From contig DXKH01000045.1 in NCBI GenBank assembly GCA_019415335.1, positions 62,001-126,000 of the forward strand: a stretch of DNA of 64,000 nt, read 5' to 3'. The notes beneath the pieces were generated by a model, which was given only the letters and a program-made list of their open reading frames with translations, had not been told where the DNA came from and did not search any database. The DNA comes from Citrobacter sp. (GTDB lineage: Bacteria; Pseudomonadota; Gammaproteobacteria; Enterobacterales; Enterobacteriaceae). Shown here in pieces: positions 19,129 through 28,898 of this stretch (the first letter of the stretch is position 1; each line of letters starts with the position of its first letter). The translations under genes were made by a program, and so were the position numbers.

Positions 19129-22100
19129 TTTATCCCGTCGTCAGTGGCTCAAAGTCGGCCTGGCCGTCGGCGGTATGGCGACGTTCGCCCTCAGCTATCG
19201 TGACGTAGCGAAGCGCGCCATTGACGGCTTGCTCAACGGCACCTCGGGTAAAATTACCCGCGACCACATCGTGGGTAACGCGCTGATCCCGGAAGCCAAC
19301 GCACACCCGCGCTGGCAGCAGAATACGCAGCAAACCATCGCCATGACCCAGTGTTTCGGCTGCTGGACACAGTGCGGCGTCAGGGTGCGCGTTGATCAAC
19401 AAACCAACCGGGTGCTGCGTATTGCCGGCAATCCGTATCATCCGCTTTCCCATGAACATCATATTGACGCATCGGTGCCGTTCAGCGTGGCAATGGCACA
19501 ACTGGCGGGCGAGAACGGTCTTGATGCTCGCTCGACGGCCTGCGCCAGAGGCGCAACACAACTGGAAGGTCTGTACAGCCCACTGCGTATTCTTGAGCCG
19601 ATGAAACGCGTCGGCAAACGCGGCGAAGGCAAATGGCAGCGTATCAGCTTTGAACAATTGATCACGGAGGTGGTGGAAGGCGGCGATCTGTTTGGTGAAG
19701 GTCACGTCGACGGCCTGCGCGCCATTTACGCTCCGTCTACGCCGATTGATCCGCAGCATCCGGGGTTCGGCCCTAAAACCAACCAGCTTCTGGTTACCAA
19801 TACCAGCGACGATGGGCGCGACACTTTTTTACGCCGTTTTGCTCTCAACAGTTTCGGTAGCAAGAACTTTGGCGCGCATGGCTCCTACTGTGGACTGGCT
19901 TATCGCGCGGGTTCCGGTGCGCTGATGGGCGATCTCGATAAAAACACCCACGTAAAACCCGACTGGGATAACGTCGAGTTCGCGCTGTTTATGGGCACCT
20001 CGCCCGCGCAGTCCGGCAACCCGTTTAAACGCCAGGCCAGACAGCTTTCCAGCACGCGTCTGCGCGATGATTTCAGCTATGTGGTCGTCGCCCCTGCGCT
20101 GCCATTAACCACCGTGCTGGCTGACGATCACGGCCACTGGTTGCCGGTGATCCCCGGCAGTGACTCCGCGCTGGCGATGGCAATGATTCGCTGGATACTC
20201 GAAAACCAACGCTACAACGCCGATTATCTGGCGCTGCCGGGCGCAGAGGCCATGCTACACGCTGACGAGAAGAGCTGGACCAACGCCACGCATCTGGTGA
20301 TAACCGACGATCTTCCCGGACTGGCTGGACAGCACTTAATGTGTAGCCATCTGGATCCTTCCGCGGCCAGTGACCCACTGGTGGTGGATGAGCACAACGA
20401 GTTGGTTCCCGCCAGTAATTGCCTGCGCGCCGCGCTGTTTGCCACACGCCAGGTGACGCTCGCCGACGGGCGTAGCGTGACGGTGAAAAGCAGCTTCCAG
20501 TGTCTGAAAGAATCGGCGGAAAAAATGACGCTCGCGCAGTACAGCCAGCAGTGCGGCGTGGCTGAGGACAACATCATCGCGCTGGCAGACGCCTTTACCC
20601 GTCACGGTCGTAAAGCGGCGGTCGTCACCCACGGCGGCATGATGGCAGCAAATGGTTTCTATAATGCGTGGGCGGTGATGATGCTGAACGCGCTGATCGG
20701 CAACCTCAGTCTGGAAGGCGGCGTGTTTGTTGGCGGCGGAAAATTCAACGGCGCAATGGATGGCCCGCGCTACAACATGGTGAGTTTTCCGGGCAAAGTG
20801 AAGCCCAAGGGGCTGAGCATCGCGCGAAGCAAAACGGCGTATGAATCTTCTGAAGAGTACCGCGACAAAGTCGCCGCCGGCGAGTCCCCCTTTCCGGCCA
20901 AAGCGCCGTGGTATCCGTTTGTCGCCGGTCAACTGACTGAGTTGCTGAGTTCCGCGCTGGAGGGGTATCCATACCCGCTGAAGGCGTGGATCTCCAATAT
21001 GACCAATCCCCTGTATGGCATACCCGGTCTGCGCGCGGTGGCCGAAGAAAAGTTGAAAGATCCGGCACGGTTGCCGCTGTTTATTGCTATCGACGCCTAT
21101 ATGAATGAGACCACCGCTCTTGCGGATTACATCGTGCCGGACACGCATAACTTCGAAAGCTGGGGATTCAGCGCGCCGTGGGCCGGCGTCGCCAGTAAAG
21201 CCACCACCGCACGTTGGCCGATTGTCGACTCTGCCACCGCCACTACCGCCGACGGTCAGCCGGTTTCAATGGAAGCATTTTGTATCGCGGTGGCAAAGCA
21301 ACTGAATCTGCCGGGATTTGGCGACAATGCGATTTCCGACAGCGAAGGAAACCGCTATCCGCTTAATCGTGCGGAGGACTACTATCTGCGCGTCGCCGCC
21401 AATATCGCGTTTATGGGTAAAGCTCCGGTGGCCGACGCGGTGGCAGAAGACATTGAACTCACAGGCGTTAGCCGCATTATGCCCGTCATTCAGCAGACGC
21501 TGAAAGCGGAGGAAGTCCGTCGGGTAGCGTTTATCTATTCACGTGGTGGTCGATTCGCGTCGGATAAGAGCGGTCGGGCTGAAAACCGGGTCGGCAACGC
21601 GTGGGAAAAACCGCTGCAAATCTGGAATGCCGAAGTTGCCGCTCATCGTCATGCTATCACTGGCGAGCGCTACAGCGGCTGTCCAGCGTGGTATCCGGCA
21701 AGGCTGTCAGACGGACGTTCGGTGGACGAACTGTTCCCGCTGACACAGTGGCCGCTCAGGCTTATCTCGTTTAAGTCCAACACCATGGCCAGCGCATCGG
21801 CTGTGATCCCGCGTTTACACCACGTCAAACCGGTCAATCTGGTGGCGTTGAATCCGCAGGACGGGCAGCGTTTCGGGCTGTCACATGGCGACACGGTGCG
21901 GATCACCACGCCGGGTGGACAGGTTAAGGCGCAAATCAGTCTGCTGCACGGGGTAATGCCGGGGGTCATTGCAATCGAACACGGCTACGGGCATCGGGAG
22001 ATGGGCGGCGCGCAGCACACGCTGGACGGTGAACCGCTGCCGTTTGATGCGAAAGTGAAATCGGGGATCAACCTGAATGATCTGGGATTTGCCGATCCGA

Positions 22101-22186
22101 CGCGAAAAGTGAGTAACACCTGGCTTGACTGGGTGTCCGGCGCCGCAGTCCGTCAGGGGCTGCCAGCGAGAATTGAGCGAGTCTAA
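19121..22186 (+). CDS. ttrA: TtrA, tetrathionate reductase catalytic subunit
   Basis: 1021 residues from the ATG at 19121 (M-A-N-L-S-R-R-Q-W-L), which overlaps the ttrC stop. The Tat signal is S-R-R-Q-W-L-K-V-G followed by a hydrophobic run. [4Fe-4S] ligands are C78, C81, C85 and C141, and the likely molybdenum ligand is C257 in G-S-Y-C-G-L-A. The C-terminal domain (about 880-1000) is the molybdopterin dinucleotide-binding fold. It reduces tetrathionate to thiosulfate in the periplasm during anaerobic respiration. No frameshift or missing ligand is visible, so the enzyme should be functional. Confidence 0.95.
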   Translation: MANLSRRQWLKVGLAVGGMATFALSYRDVAKRAIDGLLNGTSGKITRDHIVGNALIPEANAHPRWQQNTQQTIAMTQCFGCWTQCGVRVRVDQQTNRVLRIAGNPYHPLSHEHHIDASVPFSVAMAQLAGENGLDARSTACARGATQLEGLYSPLRILEPMKRVGKRGEGKWQRISFEQLITEVVEGGDLFGEGHVDGLRAIYAPSTPIDPQHPGFGPKTNQLLVTNTSDDGRDTFLRRFALNSFGSKNFGAHGSYCGLAYRAGSGALMGDLDKNTHVKPDWDNVEFALFMGTSPAQSGNPFKRQARQLSSTRLRDDFSYVVVAPALPLTTVLADDHGHWLPVIPGSDSALAMAMIRWILENQRYNADYLALPGAEAMLHADEKSWTNATHLVITDDLPGLAGQHLMCSHLDPSAASDPLVVDEHNELVPASNCLRAALFATRQVTLADGRSVTVKSSFQCLKESAEKMTLAQYSQQCGVAEDNIIALADAFTRHGRKAAVVTHGGMMAANGFYNAWAVMMLNALIGNLSLEGGVFVGGGKFNGAMDGPRYNMVSFPGKVKPKGLSIARSKTAYESSEEYRDKVAAGESPFPAKAPWYPFVAGQLTELLSSALEGYPYPLKAWISNMTNPLYGIPGLRAVAEEKLKDPARLPLFIAIDAYMNETTALADYIVPDTHNFESWGFSAPWAGVASKATTARWPIVDSATATTADGQPVSMEAFCIAVAKQLNLPGFGDNAISDSEGNRYPLNRAEDYYLRVAANIAFMGKAPVADAVAEDIELTGVSRIMPVIQQTLKAEEVRRVAFIYSRGGRFASDKSGRAENRVGNAWEKPLQIWNAEVAAHRHAITGERYSGCPAWYPARLSDGRSVDELFPLTQWPLRLISFKSNTMASASAVIPRLHHVKPVNLVALNPQDGQRFGLSHGDTVRITTPGGQVKAQISLLHGVMPGVIAIEHGYGHREMGGAQHTLDGEPLPFDAKVKSGINLNDLGFADPTRKVSNTWLDWVSGAAVRQGLPARIERV

Positions 22187-22192
22187 CACTAG

Positions 22193-22298
22193 CGCCGGAT
22201 GGCAACGCTAACGCGTTTTATCCGGCCTACAGGACTAGCGCATTTTACCCGGCCTACAGGACGTCGCAGGCCGGACAAGGCGAAGCCACCACCCGGCA
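22193..22298. repeat. REP/BIME cluster between ttrA and the metQ-like gene
   Basis: Three REP-like palindromic units (G-C-C-G-G-A-T type and T-C-C-G-G-C-C-T-A-C-A-G-G type) fill the gap between two convergent genes. Such elements commonly stabilise mRNA ends or bind gyrase or IHF. Confidence 0.8.
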
Positions 22299-22307
22299 AA
22301 AAACGGA

Positions 22308-23120
22308 TCAGTTATTTACCGGAATAACCGCGCCTTTGTATTTGGTGCGGATCCAGTCCTGAATCTCTTTTGAGTGCAGAACATCAACCAGCGCGACGAT
22401 ATCCTTTTTCTTCTCATCGCCGCGATGCACGGTAATGATGTTGGCATACGGGTTGTTCTCACCGCTTTCCACCGCGATCGGGTCGTGGACCGGATCCAGA
22501 CCGGCGTCGATGGCGTAGTTGGCGTTAATCACCACCGCATCGCCTTCATCGTTGTTGTACATCTGCGGCAGCAGCGCGGCTTCCACGTTAGGCAGGAACT
22601 TCAGCTTCTTCGGGTTTTCCACGATATCGCTGATACGTGCGGTCACTTTATCCACGCCCGGCTTCAGTTTGATTACCCCCTCTTTCTCAAAGATAGACAG
22701 AATACGCCCCTCTTCCGACACCGCATCACGCATGATGATTTTGCCGCCTTCCGGCAGATCCTTCAGCGACTTAACCTTTTTCGAATAGATGCCGATAGGT
22801 TCAATGTGGATCGCGCCCGCACTGACGAAATCGTAGGTTTTATCTCCGGCATGATCTTTCAGGACGCTGTTCAGATAGGGAATATGCTGGAAGTAGTTGG
22901 CGTCAATTTCGCGGCCCGCCAGCGCGGTGTTCGGCAGGATGTAGTCCTGGAAGGGTTTAATCTCCAGATCGATCCCCTGTTTCGCCAGAATCGGTTTGGC
23001 CTGCTCGAGAATTTCGGCGTGCGGTACGTTGGACGCGCCCACGGTCAGCGTGTCTGCCCAGGAGGCGAAGCTCAGGGCACTTAAGGTGGCTGCGGCGAGA
23101 AGTGTCAGTGATTTTTTCAT
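22308..23120 (-). CDS. MetQ/NlpA-family substrate-binding protein without lipobox
   Basis: 270 residues. The domain is clearly NlpA/MetQ: L-T-V-G-A-S-N-V-P-H-A-E-I-L, D-Y-I-L-P-N-T-A-L, E-I-D-A-N-Y-F-Q-H and V-E-N-P-K-K-L. E. coli MetQ is a lipoprotein, but here the signal peptide ends S-W-A-D with no cysteine, so the protein would be soluble in the periplasm. It ends a three-gene ATPase-permease-binding protein unit. Methionine or a derivative is the likely ligand by family. It is a paralogue rather than the canonical metQ, since metNIQ usually lies elsewhere in these genomes. Confidence 0.82.
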   Translation of the reverse strand: MKKSLTLLAAATLSALSFASWADTLTVGASNVPHAEILEQAKPILAKQGIDLEIKPFQDYILPNTALAGREIDANYFQHIPYLNSVLKDHAGDKTYDFVSAGAIHIEPIGIYSKKVKSLKDLPEGGKIIMRDAVSEEGRILSIFEKEGVIKLKPGVDKVTARISDIVENPKKLKFLPNVEAALLPQMYNNDEGDAVVINANYAIDAGLDPVHDPIAVESGENNPYANIITVHRGDEKKKDIVALVDVLHSKEIQDWIRTKYKGAVIPVNN

Positions 23121-23141
23121 GATAATGGTTTCCGTATTTTA

Positions 23142-23810
23142 TTAGCGTTTATCTAACAGAGAAGTGATCACATCGCCGCAGAACTGGATTATGAAGACGA
23201 TGATCAAAATCGTCACCGTCGCCACCAGCGTGACGTCGTTGTGGTTGCGCTGGAATCCTTCCAGATAAGCCAAGTTCCCTAAACCACCTGCCCCGATCAC
23301 CCCGGCCATCGCGCTGTAACTGACCAGCGCAATCAGCGTCACGGTGATACCGGACACCAGAGCGGGTGACGATTCAGGTAACAAAACCCGAAAAATTAAG
23401 GTGCTGAGACGCGCGCCCATTGAACGTGTCGCTTCAATGACCCCCTTATCCACTTCACGCAGGGCGATCTCAACCAGACGCGCATAGAATGGCGCGGCAC
23501 CGACAATCAGCGCGGGTAACGCGGCATTGGCGCCAAGAATGGTGCCGACAATCGCTTTGGTAAACGGGATCAACAGGACGATCAAAATGATGAATGGGAT
23601 CGAGCGAAAGATGTTCACCACCAGCGAAATACCGCTGTACAGCGCACGGTTCTGGAACAGCCCGCCGCGTGCGGTAAGAAACAGCGCCAGTCCGAGGACG
23701 ATACCGAGCACAAAGGTCGCAATCCCGGAGAGCGCGGTCATGTACAGCGTCTCCTGAGTGGCGGCAAAAAGTTGATCCCATTTCAGATGGGGAAACAGAT
23801 TCTCAACCAT
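23142..23810 (-). CDS. MetI-type ABC transporter permease
   Basis: 222 residues with five hydrophobic helices. It has the MetI-family motif F-R-S-I-P-F-I-I-L-I-V and the coupling helix E-A-T-R-S-M-G-A-R. It overlaps the ATPase gene by 8 nt and is 21 nt ahead of the binding-protein gene. It forms the membrane channel of the methionine-type importer. Confidence 0.83.
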   Translation of the reverse strand: MVENLFPHLKWDQLFAATQETLYMTALSGIATFVLGIVLGLALFLTARGGLFQNRALYSGISLVVNIFRSIPFIILIVLLIPFTKAIVGTILGANAALPALIVGAAPFYARLVEIALREVDKGVIEATRSMGARLSTLIFRVLLPESSPALVSGITVTLIALVSYSAMAGVIGAGGLGNLAYLEGFQRNHNDVTLVATVTILIIVFIIQFCGDVITSLLDKR

Positions 23811-24825
23811 GTTGAATCACCTCACCGTCAATGCCGCTTTTTTGCAGGTCGTCCAGAATGTTGTTGAGTTGCTCTTCTGACGCCACCACGTGCAGCCACA
23901 GCTGGCCGAACACGCCGTGTGCCGTTTGGGTCATTTTGCCGTGCAGGATGTTGAATGGCAGACCGTAGCGCAGAGTCAGTTCGCCAACGATCGGCTGATG
24001 CGTGCTGTGGCCGGTAAAGGTTAACTTAATTACCGTGCCGCCCAGTTCGCTCGCCAGCTGCGGGTTAAAGGCCTCTTCATCGGCATACTGCCCTACCTGG
24101 CGGACAAACTGACGGGTAATCGGCTGTTGCGGATGCGTGAAGACGCTCAAAACGTCGCCTTCTTCCACCACCTGACCGTTCTCCATCACCGCCACGCGAT
24201 CGCAGATTTTGCGCACCACATGCATTTCATGGGTGATCAGCACGATCGTCAGTTTGAAGCGGCGATTGATATCGAGCAGCAACTCCAGAATTTGATCGGT
24301 TGTTTGCGGGTCCAGCGCTGACGTGGCTTCATCGCACAACAACACATCCGGACTGTTCGCCAGGGCACGCGCAATCCCCACACGCTGCTTTTGTCCGCCG
24401 CTCAGTTGTGACGGATATGCATTTTCGCGCCCCGTCAGCCCCACCAGCGCAATCAGCTCCGCCACGCGAGCCTGAATTTTCGCTTTCGGTGCACCGGCGA
24501 TTTGCATGGAAAAGGCGATGTTGTCGCGCACCGTACGCGACCACAACAGATTGAAATGCTGAAAGACCATACTGATTTTCAGGCGCGCCTGGCGCAGCGA
24601 TTCACCGCGGGCGGCGGAAATGTCGTGGCCATTGATGGTCACACTGCCCGCAGTTGGCTTTTCCAGCCCGTTGAGCAGCCGAATCAGGGTGCTTTTCCCG
24701 GCCCCGCTGTAGCCGATAATCCCGTAAATCTGCCCCTGCTCTACGGTCAGATTGACGTTATCAACCGCGGTAATGGCTAGCCGGCCTGGCGTGAACACTT
24801 TCGAAATATTTCTCAGGACAATCAT
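23803..24825 (-). CDS. MetN-type ABC transporter ATPase with NIL domain
   Basis: 340 residues. Walker A is G-Y-S-G-A-G-K-S (about 38-45), the signature is L-S-G-G-Q-K-Q-R, Walker B is L-L-C-D-E-A-T, then S-A-L-D-P-Q and L-I-T-H-E-M. The C-terminal about 80 residues form the NIL domain that in MetN binds methionine and shuts transport down by trans-inhibition. First gene of the unit; a weak MetJ-like array lies 57 nt upstream. Confidence 0.86.
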   Translation of the reverse strand: MIVLRNISKVFTPGRLAITAVDNVNLTVEQGQIYGIIGYSGAGKSTLIRLLNGLEKPTAGSVTINGHDISAARGESLRQARLKISMVFQHFNLLWSRTVRDNIAFSMQIAGAPKAKIQARVAELIALVGLTGRENAYPSQLSGGQKQRVGIARALANSPDVLLCDEATSALDPQTTDQILELLLDINRRFKLTIVLITHEMHVVRKICDRVAVMENGQVVEEGDVLSVFTHPQQPITRQFVRQVGQYADEEAFNPQLASELGGTVIKLTFTGHSTHQPIVGELTLRYGLPFNILHGKMTQTAHGVFGQLWLHVVASEEQLNNILDDLQKSGIDGEVIQHG

Positions 24826-24881
24826 GTCGTTTGGGTATCCGCATCTGCTTATTGTTATCCTGCCAGCGCTTTCAGCTATTT

Positions 24882-24905
24882 AGCAGTATGGATGTCCAAA
24901 CGAGT
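24882..24905 (-). promoter_or_regulatory. Candidate MetJ box array upstream of the metN-like gene
   Basis: Three consecutive octamers (AGCAGTAT, GGATGTCC and AAACGAGT on the + strand) each match the met box AGACGTCT at 5 of 8 positions and abut without gaps, as MetJ sites do. The match is weak, but position and gene function fit. Confidence 0.35.
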
Positions 24906-25106
24906 GTAATCAGGGTAATGTGGATTTGAAATGATTTAAAAGTCATTTGTTATAACGCGAAGGAATAAGTCTGGTTGCGCAACACAGCCTGGTTTTTGCG
25001 TTTGCGCAATTGGCAGACACGACTTGTTTAATAACAATTTGTTGTGTAACTGCCTGGATGTATTCTGAAACGCTGTTTCCATTTTCCTTTTGCGTAAATT
25101 TCAGCG

Positions 25107-25143
25107 TATAATGCGTGACAATTGTCACTTGAATGGTTTCAGC
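25107..25143. promoter_or_regulatory. pykF promoter with Cra site
   Basis: TATAAT (25107-25112) is a perfect -10 element. It is followed by the perfect palindrome GTGACAATTGTCAC (25115-25128) and then, on the minus strand, GCTGAAACCATTCA (25130-25143), a full match to the Cra/FruR consensus. Cra is known to repress pykF in E. coli. The remaining gap from 24906 to 25348 shows no gene. Confidence 0.7.
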
Positions 25144-25348
25144 ACATTGACCTGTCATACTCAGAGACTACAAAACGTCCCTTTTTGTCGGGCTGAAATC
25201 CGAGCACACATTCCTCTGCACGCTCTATCGATGTCACCTATCCTTAGTGCGAGGCATCACAACTTTCGTAATACAGGTTTAGCTTCCAGGCAACGCGTCC
25301 CGGAAGTCGGCTTTCCATATCCTTCTCAACTTAAAGACTAAGACTGTC

Positions 25349-26761
25349 ATGAAAAAGACGAAAATTGTTTGCACCATCGGTCCGAAAACCGAATCTGAAG
25401 AGATGTTAACCAAAATGCTGGACGCGGGCATGAACGTCATGCGTCTGAACTTCTCTCACGGTGATTATGCAGAACACGGTCAACGTATCCAGAACCTGCG
25501 CAACGTGATGAGCAAGACCGGCAAGAAAGCAGCGATCCTGCTCGACACGAAAGGTCCGGAAATCCGTACTATCAAGCTGGAAGGCGGCAACGACGTTTCC
25601 CTGAAAGCAGGCCAGACCTTTACGTTCACCACCGACAAATCCGTGGTCGGTAATAACGAAATCGTTGCTGTAACCTACGAAGGTTTCACCTCCGACCTGT
25701 CCGTCGGTAACACTGTACTGGTCGACGATGGTCTGATCGGTATGGAAGTCACCGCGATCGAAGGCAACAAAGTCATCTGTAAAGTGCTGAACAACGGTGA
25801 CCTTGGCGAAAACAAAGGCGTTAACCTGCCTGGCGTTTCTATCGCCCTGCCGGCACTGGCTGAAAAAGACAAACAGGACCTGATCTTTGGTTGCGAACAA
25901 GGCGTTGACTTTGTTGCGGCTTCCTTTATCCGTAAGCGTTCTGACGTGGTTGAAATCCGTGAGCACCTGAAAGCGCACGGCGGCGAGAAGATCCAGATCA
26001 TCTCCAAAATTGAAAACCAGGAAGGTCTGAACAACTTCGACGAAATCCTCGAAGCATCTGACGGTATCATGGTTGCGCGTGGCGATCTGGGCGTAGAAAT
26101 TCCGGTTGAAGAAGTGATCTTCGCGCAGAAGATGATGATCGAAAAATGTATCCGCGCGCGTAAAGTCGTTATCACTGCGACCCAGATGCTGGATTCCATG
26201 ATCAAAAACCCGCGTCCGACTCGCGCTGAAGCGGGCGACGTGGCGAACGCCATTCTCGATGGTACTGATGCCGTTATGCTGTCTGGCGAATCCGCAAAAG
26301 GGAAATACCCGCTGGAAGCGGTCACCATCATGGCGACCATCTGTGAACGCACCGACCGTGTGATGACCAGTCGTCTGGACTTCAACAACGACAGCCGCAA
26401 ACTGCGTATCACTGAAGCCGTCTGCCGTGGCGCTGTGGAAACCGCTGAAAAACTGGACGCTCCGCTGATCGTGGTTGCCACTCAGGGCGGTAAATCTGCG
26501 CGTGCAGTGCGTAAATACTTCCCGGACGCGACCATTCTGGCGCTGACCACCAACGAAGTGACTGCTCGTCAGTTAGTTCTGAGCAAAGGCGTTGTGGCGC
26601 ATCTGGTGAAAGAAATCGCGTCTACTGATGATTTCTATCGTCTGGGTAAAGAGGTTGCTCAGCAGAGCGGTCTGGCTCAGAAAGGTGACGTTGTGGTGAT
26701 GGTTTCCGGTGCACTGGTACCGAGCGGCACCACTAACACGGCATCTGTTCACGTACTGTAA
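25349..26761 (+). CDS. pykF: Pyruvate kinase I
   Basis: 470 residues, identical in length to E. coli PykF. It converts phosphoenolpyruvate and ADP to pyruvate and ATP and is activated by fructose 1,6-bisphosphate. Visible features are the N-terminal [10 protein letters not shown], the active-site lysine region I-I-S-K-I-E-N, the metal-binding M-V-A-R-G-D-L-G-V and the K-N-P-R-P-T-R-A-E segment. Codon use is strongly biased, as in highly expressed genes. It is monocistronic, between a Cra-controlled promoter and a strong terminator. Confidence 0.98.
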   Translation: MKKTKIVCTIGPKTESEEMLTKMLDAGMNVMRLNFSHGDYAEHGQRIQNLRNVMSKTGKKAAILLDTKGPEIRTIKLEGGNDVSLKAGQTFTFTTDKSVVGNNEIVAVTYEGFTSDLSVGNTVLVDDGLIGMEVTAIEGNKVICKVLNNGDLGENKGVNLPGVSIALPALAEKDKQDLIFGCEQGVDFVAASFIRKRSDVVEIREHLKAHGGEKIQIISKIENQEGLNNFDEILEASDGIMVARGDLGVEIPVEEVIFAQKMMIEKCIRARKVVITATQMLDSMIKNPRPTRAEAGDVANAILDGTDAVMLSGESAKGKYPLEAVTIMATICERTDRVMTSRLDFNNDSRKLRITEAVCRGAVETAEKLDAPLIVVATQGGKSARAVRKYFPDATILALTTNEVTARQLVLSKGVVAHLVKEIASTDDFYRLGKEVAQQSGLAQKGDVVVMVSGALVPSGTTNTASVHVL

Positions 26762-26786
26762 TAATTCCCGTGTGAATTAATTCGAT

Positions 26787-26815
26787 AAAAAAAGCGCCCT
26801 CGTGGCGCTTTTTTT
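26787..26815 (+). terminator. pykF terminator
   Basis: An A-tract followed by GCGCC...GGCGC and a T-tract (26787-26815), 25 nt after the pykF stop; a classic intrinsic terminator. Confidence 0.9.
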
Positions 26816-26997
26816 ATTTTACCGTTAGCGACTATTAATAAAAAAGCAAATCGGATTGAGCTATCTAATTACAGATTATCTAAGACGAATCCGATGGAAG
26901 CCGCCTGTTTTCACTCAGTTTTTTAGCCCTTTTTGCCCATTTCGGTGCTTCTTTGAGCGAACGATCAAAAATAAGCGCCTTCTCATCAAAAAAATAT

Positions 26998-27031
26998 TCT
27001 CAACATAAAAAAGTTTGTGTAATACTTGTAA
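26998..27031 (+). promoter_or_regulatory. lpp promoter
   Basis: The AT-rich stretch with AACATAAAAAAG and the -10 element TAATACT (27020-27026) closely resembles the very strong E. coli lpp promoter. The upstream 26816-26997 holds no gene; it is AT-rich with one inverted repeat at 26850-26895. Confidence 0.8.
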
Positions 27032-27058
27032 CGCTACATGGAGATTAACTCAATCTAG

Positions 27059-27307
<249 letters not shown>

Positions 27308-27325
27308 TAGTACCTGTGTAATAGA

Positions 27326-27354
27326 AATGGCGCACATTGTGCGCCATTTTTTTT
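27326..27354 (+). terminator. lpp terminator
   Basis: AATGGCGCAC and GTGCGCCATT form a 10-bp stem with a 3-nt loop, followed by eight T residues. Confidence 0.92.
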
Positions 27355-27375
27355 GTCTCGCGTTTTACCTTCCCG

Positions 27376-28371
27376 CTACTGCGTCTGGGTCTCTTCCTGT
27401 ACTGAACCGTTCTGCGCTGACTGAACAGCAGGTGTTGCCACAACAGTGGGTGTTTGCCCGGCGGACACCGCTACCGGATATCCCGCCCGACGATACAACG
27501 CGTTATCCACCAGACCGTCATCCACCTCTTTCATTGCCTTAAACTGGCTGAACCCGGCAGGCAGCACATATGGCATCGTCTGCACGTTTTGTTCTTCTTC
27601 CGGCGACAGCGGTCGATGGACCTCAACGTAGCGCAGCCCACTCGGCTCCACGGAAAATTTCACCGGTTCATTAATCACTCTCACCGGCGTTCCCGTGCGA
27701 ACCTGGGAGAACAACGCTTTGATGTCCGGGGCGTTCATCCGGATACAGCCGGAACTGACGCGCAGACCGACGCTGTCAGGCTGGCTGGTGCCATGAATGA
27801 GATACTCGCCGTTACCGTGTGCCAGACGCAGTGCAAAGAGCCCCAGTGGGTTATTCGGTCCGGCGGGGACCACCGGCGGCAAGGTAATACCACGCTCCAG
27901 AGAGCGTTTACGAATGCCCGCGGTTGGCGTCCAGGTCGGATTCGGGATTTTCTGCCCAACGCGGGTTTCCATCACTGGTGTTTCCAGTCCCTGCAAACCA
28001 ATACCGATCGGATAGACCTGGACGATATTTTCTCCCGGCGGATAGTAGTACAGCCGCAGTTCAGCCAGATTGACGATAATGCCCTCACGCGGCGCATCGG
28101 GCAGCAGCAGTTGCGACGGGATCGTGATGAGGGTACCCGGCTTTGGTACAGGAGCAATGGTATTATTCGCCTCCAGAATGAGCATCGCGGCAGTATCAAA
28201 ACGACGGGCAATGGCCTGAAGGTTTTTATCGCCTTCCTGCACCGTATATGTTTGATTCTGCCCCACAAGACGACTGCCTGCTGGCGGTAAGGGATAATCC
28301 ACCGCCCAGGCAGCCTGTATGGCGCTGTAAGCGCCGATAAGCAGTAGAGTAATAAGAGACGCGCGTTTCAT
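27376..28371 (-). CDS. ldtE: L,D-transpeptidase LdtE (YnhG)
   Basis: 331 residues. It has a signal peptide (ending A-A-W-A), a LysM peptidoglycan-binding domain (about 45-90, [10 protein letters not shown]) and a YkuD catalytic domain (about 98-235). The active-site motif is H-G-T-S ... S-S-G-C-I-R-M, with the nucleophilic cysteine in S-G-C. LdtD and LdtE form 3-3 cross-links in peptidoglycan, while their paralogues attach Lpp. It is on the minus strand downstream of sufE and convergent with lpp. Confidence 0.93.
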   Translation of the reverse strand: MKRASLITLLLIGAYSAIQAAWAVDYPLPPAGSRLVGQNQTYTVQEGDKNLQAIARRFDTAAMLILEANNTIAPVPKPGTLITIPSQLLLPDAPREGIIVNLAELRLYYYPPGENIVQVYPIGIGLQGLETPVMETRVGQKIPNPTWTPTAGIRKRSLERGITLPPVVPAGPNNPLGLFALRLAHGNGEYLIHGTSQPDSVGLRVSSGCIRMNAPDIKALFSQVRTGTPVRVINEPVKFSVEPSGLRYVEVHRPLSPEEEQNVQTMPYVLPAGFSQFKAMKEVDDGLVDNALYRRAGYPVAVSAGQTPTVVATPAVQSAQNGSVQEETQTQ

Positions 28372-28419
28372 ACCTAACCTCCTGTATTCACTGGCATGGC
28401 CAGAATGCTGATAATCCTG

Positions 28420-28440
28420 TAAGACAGCCCGGCTGCCTTA
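28420..28440 (-). terminator. Inverted repeat between sufE and ldtE
   Basis: TAAGACAGCC and GGCTGCCTTA form a near-perfect hairpin in the 83-nt gap after sufE. There is no T-tract on the minus strand, so it may be an RNA-stabilising or attenuating stem rather than a true terminator. Confidence 0.35.
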
Positions 28441-28469
28441 CCTGACAGGATGAAAGCTGTCTATTGAGT

Positions 28470-28886
28470 TTAGCTAAGCGTTGCGGCTTTGGTACGGATC
28501 GCGCGAATCATCGCTTCCAGACCCTGTGAACGAGACGGCGTGAGATGCTGCGCGAGCGCCATTTGTTCAAACCACGGTCGCACATCAAAATTCACGATAT
28601 CCTGAGCCGTCATCTGGTGATACAGAATGAAGACGACCGCAATCAGTCCTTTCACAATGGCAGCATCACTGTCGCCCTGCAGTTCAATAACGCCTTGCGC
28701 ATTCTGGCGCATCACTATCCAGACCTGACTCTGACATCCCTGAATTGTATTTTCAGCACTGCGGTCCGCGGCGGATAATTCCGGCAGTCGCTGTCCCAGT
28801 TCAATGATGTACAGATACTTCTCTTCCCAATTAGCGCAACGCTGAAAATTACGCAACAATTTTTCTTTATCCGGCAGCGCAGCCAT
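28470..28886 (-). CDS. sufE: SufE, sulfur acceptor for SufS
   Basis: 138 residues, same length as E. coli SufE. The acceptor cysteine C51 lies in I-Q-G-C-Q-S-Q. It takes persulfide sulfur from SufS and passes it to the SufBCD scaffold. Last gene of sufABCDSE, 12 nt after sufS. Confidence 0.96.
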   Translation of the reverse strand: MAALPDKEKLLRNFQRCANWEEKYLYIIELGQRLPELSAADRSAENTIQGCQSQVWIVMRQNAQGVIELQGDSDAAIVKGLIAVVFILYHQMTAQDIVNFDVRPWFEQMALAQHLTPSRSQGLEAMIRAIRTKAATLS

Positions 28887-28898
28887 AGTGCCTCCCTG

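Noticed and set aside
20336..21148. 270-codon minus strand frame inside ttrA
   Set aside because: Shadow frame opposite the catalytic subunit; composition biased to R and H.
25090..25095. TTGCGT as the -35 element of pykF
   Set aside because: Only 11 nt separate it from the TATAAT, too short for sigma-70.
27454..28290. 278-codon + strand frame opposite ldtE
   Set aside because: Antisense shadow; the minus strand has the full signal peptide, LysM and YkuD architecture.
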